Origin: Acetobacteraceae bacterium
GTDB taxonomy: Bacteria; Pseudomonadota; Alphaproteobacteria; Acetobacterales; Acetobacteraceae
Direction: 5' to 3'
Assembly (NCBI GenBank): GCA_030037175.1
Contig: JASHRV010000290.1
Span: 1 to 42,768 of the forward strand
DNA: 42,768 nucleotides
Positions 40,603 to 42,768 of the stretch are shown here, in pieces. Within the stretch, counting starts at the first letter, position 1, and every line of letters begins with the position of its first letter. The notes beneath the pieces are model-generated. The model had not been told where the DNA came from. It did not search any database and saw only the letters and a program-made list of their open reading frames with translations. A program made the position numbers and the translations under genes.

Positions 40603-42438
40603 GTGCACAGGTTCGTCCGTCCCTCGGCAGCCATCATCCTCGTCCTCGTCGGCTCCAGCGTGCCCGCGGCCGCTCCCCAGCCATACCGCGTGACGCTCGC
40701 CCCCACAGGCAACGCCGCCCTCGACGCCGCGCTCGCCGCGAGTTCGACCCTCATCAGCCTGCGCACCAGCGCCCCGGTCGGACCCTTCGCTCTCATCGGC
40801 CGCGCCCGCAACGACGCGTCCCGCTTCCTCCTCGCTCTCGACAGCTTCGGCTACTACGACGGCACGGTGGATATCCGCATCGCGGGCCACGAGCTCTCTG
40901 ATCCCGACCTTCCCGCCATCCTCGGCGCGGCGCCCGCTTCCCCGCCGGTCGATGTCGCTGTCAGCTTCACGCTCGGCCCGCTCTTTCACCTTGGGCAGGT
41001 CGCGATCAAGGGCAGCGTGCCGGAGAAAGCCCGCGCCGCGCTTCGGCTCTCACCCGGCCAGCCCGCCCGCGCCGCCGATGTGCTCGCCGCCCGCACTCGT
41101 CTTCTCGCCGCCCTGCAGGGCGAGGGCTACGCGCTCGCCAAAGTGAGCGAGCCGCTCGCAATCCTCCACCCGACGAGCCGCACGCTCGACATCACCTACA
41201 CCGTCACCACCGGTCCGCGTGTCGATCTCGGTCCGATCCGGATCACCGGCCTGAAAACCATCAACGAAACCTTCATCCGCCGCCGCCTCACCGTCCATCA
41301 GGGCGAGCAGTTCGATCCGGCGAAACTTTCGGCCGCTCGGCAGAACTTGACAGCTCTCCCCATCGTCTCGGCCGTCAGCATTCAGCCTGCCACCGCGACC
41401 AATGCGGGAGGTCAGCTTCCCATCACGGTCAACATCACCGAGCGGCCGCTGCACGTGGTGAGCCTCGGCGCCAACTACTCCACCGATCTCGGCATCGGCC
41501 TCACCGGCTCCTGGGAAGACCGCAACCTCTTCGGCAATGCGGAGGACCTGAAACTCTCCGCCGGCACCACCCTCGGCGGCACGGCGGTGACCGGTCTCGG
41601 CTACACGCTCGGCGCCACCTTCACCAAGCCCGACTTCCTGGCTCGCGACCAGACGCTCACCGTCAACCTCACGACCCTCGATCAGGACCTCACGCCCTAC
41701 GACCAGATCGCAGTCACCGGCAGCGTCGGCCTCTCCCGTCCGCTGGCCCCGCATCTGACCGGCAGCATCGCCCTCGCGGCCGAGCAGGAGTCGATCACCC
41801 AGAACAGCACCACCAACAACTATACGCTCTTCGGCGTGCCCATCGGCCTCACCTACGATTCCACCAACAGCCTGCTCGCGCCCACGCGCGGTCTGCGCGC
41901 GAGCATCACCGTCACGCCCACCTATTCCTTCGGCCCGGTCTCCGCGCAGTTCGTCACCACGCAGGTCGGCGCCTCGACCTATCTCGATTTCTCCAAATTT
42001 GCAGGCGAGACGCCCGGACAGAGCGTGCTCGCGCTGCGCGGCCTCATCGGCTCGGACATCGGTGCGAGCCTCGACGCCATTCCGGCCGACAAGCGCTTCT
42101 ATGCCGGCGGCAGCGGAACGATCCGCGGCTACAAATATCTTTCGATCGCGCCCACCTTTCCGGGCGGGGCGATCGAGGGCGGCGCCTCGATCGACACCGG
42201 AACGATCGAGCTCCGCCAACGCGTCTGGGGCAATATCGGGATCGCAAGCTTCGTCGACGCGGGCCAGGTCAGCGCTCGAAGCGCGCCCTTCACCGCCCCG
42301 CTCCGGGTCGGCGTCGGCGGCGGATTGCGCTACTATACGCCGATCGGCCCGCTCCGGCTGGACGTGGCCTTTCCGCTCGAACGGCTGCCCGGCAGCGATG
42401 CGTTCGAGCTCTATATCGGGCTTGGCGAGGCGTTCTGA
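40603..42438 (+). CDS. tamA: Autotransporter assembly outer membrane protein TamA (BamA/Omp85 family)
   Basis: 611 residues. A signal peptide ends near SVPAAA (about residue 24). POTRA domains follow in the first 260 residues (for instance FTLGPLFHLGQVAIKG, VTTGPRVDLGPIRITGLKTINETFIRRRL). The C-terminal half is a 16-strand barrel with the Omp85 motif RFYAGGSGTIRGY and a final strand ending in GLGEAF, whose terminal Phe is typical. With TamB it inserts proteins into the outer membrane. GTG 40603 is the start; no strong ribosome site is visible. tamB begins 3 bp past its stop. Confidence 0.92.
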   Translation: MHRFVRPSAAIILVLVGSSVPAAAPQPYRVTLAPTGNAALDAALAASSTLISLRTSAPVGPFALIGRARNDASRFLLALDSFGYYDGTVDIRIAGHELSDPDLPAILGAAPASPPVDVAVSFTLGPLFHLGQVAIKGSVPEKARAALRLSPGQPARAADVLAARTRLLAALQGEGYALAKVSEPLAILHPTSRTLDITYTVTTGPRVDLGPIRITGLKTINETFIRRRLTVHQGEQFDPAKLSAARQNLTALPIVSAVSIQPATATNAGGQLPITVNITERPLHVVSLGANYSTDLGIGLTGSWEDRNLFGNAEDLKLSAGTTLGGTAVTGLGYTLGATFTKPDFLARDQTLTVNLTTLDQDLTPYDQIAVTGSVGLSRPLAPHLTGSIALAAEQESITQNSTTNNYTLFGVPIGLTYDSTNSLLAPTRGLRASITVTPTYSFGPVSAQFVTTQVGASTYLDFSKFAGETPGQSVLALRGLIGSDIGASLDAIPADKRFYAGGSGTIRGYKYLSIAPTFPGGAIEGGASIDTGTIELRQRVWGNIGIASFVDAGQVSARSAPFTAPLRVGVGGGLRYYTPIGPLRLDVAFPLERLPGSDAFELYIGLGEAF

Positions 42439-42441
42439 GCG

Positions 42442-42768
42442 ATGCGGCGGATCGCCAAATGGACAGGGATCGGGCTCGCCGGCGCCCTCGGCCTGGTGCT
42501 GGCCCTGCTCGCCGTCATCCTCCTCGGCGCCAACACCGCCCCCGGCCGCAAGGCGCTCACCTGGCTCGTCCCGCGCCTCACCTCAGGCGAGGTCCGCGTC
42601 AGCGGGCTCTCGGGCCGGTTTCCCGCTGCGCTCCGCGTTCGCACCCTGACACTTGCCGACCCATCCGGCCCCTGGCTCACCGGGCGGAACATCGCGGTCG
42701 ATTGGCACCCGCTCCGTCTGCTCTCCGGAGAGATCGCCGTCGATCATCTCACCGCCGCCGAGATCGAC
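42442..42768 (+). CDS. tamB: Translocation and assembly module protein TamB, N-terminal part
   Basis: 109 codons before the window ends. An N-terminal transmembrane anchor (WTGIGLAGALGLVLALLAVILLG) is followed by TAPGRKALTWLVPRLTSGEVRVSGLSGRF and LTLADPSGPWLTGRNIAVDWHPLRLLSGEIAVDHL, the AsmA-like beginning of TamB. TamB bridges the inner membrane to TamA. The ATG 3 bp past the tamA stop indicates co-translation. Confidence 0.9.
   Translation, partial: MRRIAKWTGIGLAGALGLVLALLAVILLGANTAPGRKALTWLVPRLTSGEVRVSGLSGRFPAALRVRTLTLADPSGPWLTGRNIAVDWHPLRLLSGEIAVDHLTAAEID

Noticed and set aside
1-42768. CRISPR arrays, insertion sequences or prophage
   Set aside because: No regularly spaced repeats, no transposase or integrase frames and no phage structural genes were found on either strand.

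Overview
The window is 42.8 kb of high-GC, gene-dense DNA from an alphaproteobacterium, most likely Rhodospirillales/Acetobacteraceae. That placement is an inference. It rests on a popZ-type gene between tolC and valS, the pcm-tolC-popZ-valS order, fused DoxD-DoxA, a Liv transporter island and strong GC bias at third codon positions. No transposase, integrase, phage gene or CRISPR array was seen.

Left part (1-5.5 kb), all on the minus strand: a truncated GMC oxidoreductase, a fused DoxD-DoxA thiosulfate:quinone oxidoreductase-like membrane protein with an FNR/FixK-type box upstream, a SnoaL-like protein, a HAD hydrolase, and a compact run of small protein, cupin and malate:quinone oxidoreductase (mqo). 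The intergenic gaps here carry four copies of a composite element (a GTTCTTT-type hairpin plus a conserved tail of about 35 bp). Two of the copies face each other as an inverted pair.

5.7-9.4 kb, plus strand: a large nuclease-helicase (PD-(D/E)XK-like N-terminus plus a DUF2075/Schlafen-group-3-like helicase), translationally coupled to a secreted endonuclease/exonuclease/phosphatase-family protein and followed by ydfG. 9.4-13.2 kb, minus strand: an inositol monophosphatase-family enzyme, a LacI regulator with a perfect 16-bp palindrome upstream, and an isolated iolD. 13.2-16.3 kb: a gene-poor stretch with dyads, an HU gene, and murQ-nagA for amino-sugar recycling.

16.4-22.4 kb is a decay zone. 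A nikR pseudogene and a divergent NiCoT nickel/cobalt permease pseudogene form a dead nickel-homeostasis locus. An aldehyde dehydrogenase follows, then pstB-phoU-phoB with a candidate Pho box and no pstSCA or phoR. A 1-Cys peroxiredoxin pseudogene lies just upstream of pstB.

22.5-32.8 kb looks like an uptake and ureide-degradation island: a solute-binding protein, an M20-family hydrolase with an altered metal-ligand motif, a PuuE-type allantoinase, an FCD-type GntR regulator, a hydantoin/allantoin racemase and a complete LivKHMGF transporter. GntR and the racemase converge and overlap by 122 nt. Two GntR-operator-like sites lie between the racemase and livK.

32.8-42.8 kb is housekeeping: ilvD, valS, popZ, tolC and pcm read leftward as one block. 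To the right are tRNA-Cys(GCA), tamA and the start of tamB.
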